From SZUA-521 sp041738285 (GTDB lineage Bacteria; Pseudomonadota; Gammaproteobacteria; Pseudomonadales; Azotimanducaceae): a stretch of DNA of 5,005 nt. The stretch is taken from the NCBI GenBank assembly GCA_041738285.1, contig JBGSQB010000207.1, forward strand, positions 1 to 5,005. The letters are read 5' to 3'. The notes beneath the pieces are model-generated. The model had not been told where the DNA came from. It ran no database searches and worked only from the letters and a program-made list of their open reading frames with translations. Within the stretch, counting starts at the first letter, position 1. Each line of letters opens with the position of its first letter. Made by a program: the position numbers and the translations under genes. Shown here piece after piece: positions 4,850 through 5,005 of this stretch.

Positions 4850-5005
4850 ATGGCGGTGAGGCGCGATGCGCTCATCCGCCGCATTCACTGCGCACCTGCC
4901 GCGGGTGTCATCGTGGTCACCGGTGGCGGCAGTCGGTTGATCTCGGACCTACTCGCCATACCGGGCGCGTCCGCCACGGTGCTCGACGCGCGCGTGCCGT
5001 ATGCC
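4850..5005 (+). CDS. CinA-like family protein, N-terminal part, cut by window edge
   Basis: From ATG 4850 the plus strand reads 52 residues without a stop to the window end. After a short basic N-terminus it shows IVVTGGGSRLISDLLAIPGA, then TVLDARVPYA. The GGGS (25-28), LL-x-x-PGAS (34-41) and VPYA (49-52) pattern resembles proteins of the CinA superfamily (nicotinamide-nucleotide amidohydrolase-like fold), where it lies near the N-terminus of a stand-alone domain. The enzymatic role of this subgroup is not established to my knowledge. The gene starts 3 bp after the hydrolase stop; GAG and GAGG within the end of that gene could act as the ribosome site, suggesting coupled translation. GTG 4856 is an alternative start. 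Most of the protein is outside the window, so the assignment is provisional. Confidence 0.7.
   Translation, partial: MAVRRDALIRRIHCAPAAGVIVVTGGGSRLISDLLAIPGASATVLDARVPYA

Noticed and set aside
4172..4888. 238-codon minus-strand open frame opposite the alpha/beta hydrolase
   Set aside because: It mirrors the hydrolase codons; the sequence has no domain signature and the sense gene is unambiguous.

Overview
The window is GC-rich, tightly packed bacterial chromosomal DNA. Protein similarities (SirB2, ThpR, an ECF41-type sigma factor, a DMSP-lyase-like cupin) and a TATACT-type -10 box point to a proteobacterium, most likely an environmental gammaproteobacterium. The genus cannot be named from this sequence. 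I see no tRNA, rRNA, insertion sequence, CRISPR array or phage gene.

Layout, left to right. Positions 1-1207 hold a minus-strand run transcribed leftwards: a DMSP-lyase-like cupin (617-1207), a SirB2-family membrane protein (207-575) and the N-terminal third of the RNA 2',3'-cyclic phosphodiesterase ThpR (1-181, cut by the window edge). Head to head with the cupin, and overlapping its 5' end by about 10 bp, is a plus-strand Fe(II)/2-oxoglutarate dioxygenase (1198-2043) resembling the BesD/HalD/ArpA-type family but with an intact H-x-D metal site. Its 3' end overlaps tail to tail by 37 bp with the sigma gene of the next block.

Positions 2007-3861 are a three-gene minus-strand operon, read 3861 to 2007: a small four-helix membrane protein, a carboxymuconolactone decarboxylase (CMD)-family protein with a CxxC, and an ECF41 sigma factor with a fused SnoaL-like C-terminal domain. 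Both junctions are ATGA start/stop overlaps, so translation is probably coupled. Upstream of the first gene is TGTCACA-N16-CGTC, which matches the published ECF41 target promoter. The operon therefore very probably activates itself, and the sigma-CMD linkage is the classic ECF41 context.

Positions 3862-3970 are a compact divergent control region. It holds the ECF41 promoter (leftward), a housekeeping-like -10 box (rightward) and a perfect 10-bp inverted repeat, one arm of which covers most of the ECF41 -35 element. To the right are an alpha/beta hydrolase (3971-4846) and, 3 bp later, the start of a CinA-like protein that runs off the window (4850-5005).

The strongest biology is the self-contained ECF41 module with its readable target promoter. 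The most open questions are the substrates of the divergent cupin and dioxygenase pair and the role of the small membrane protein in the sigma operon.
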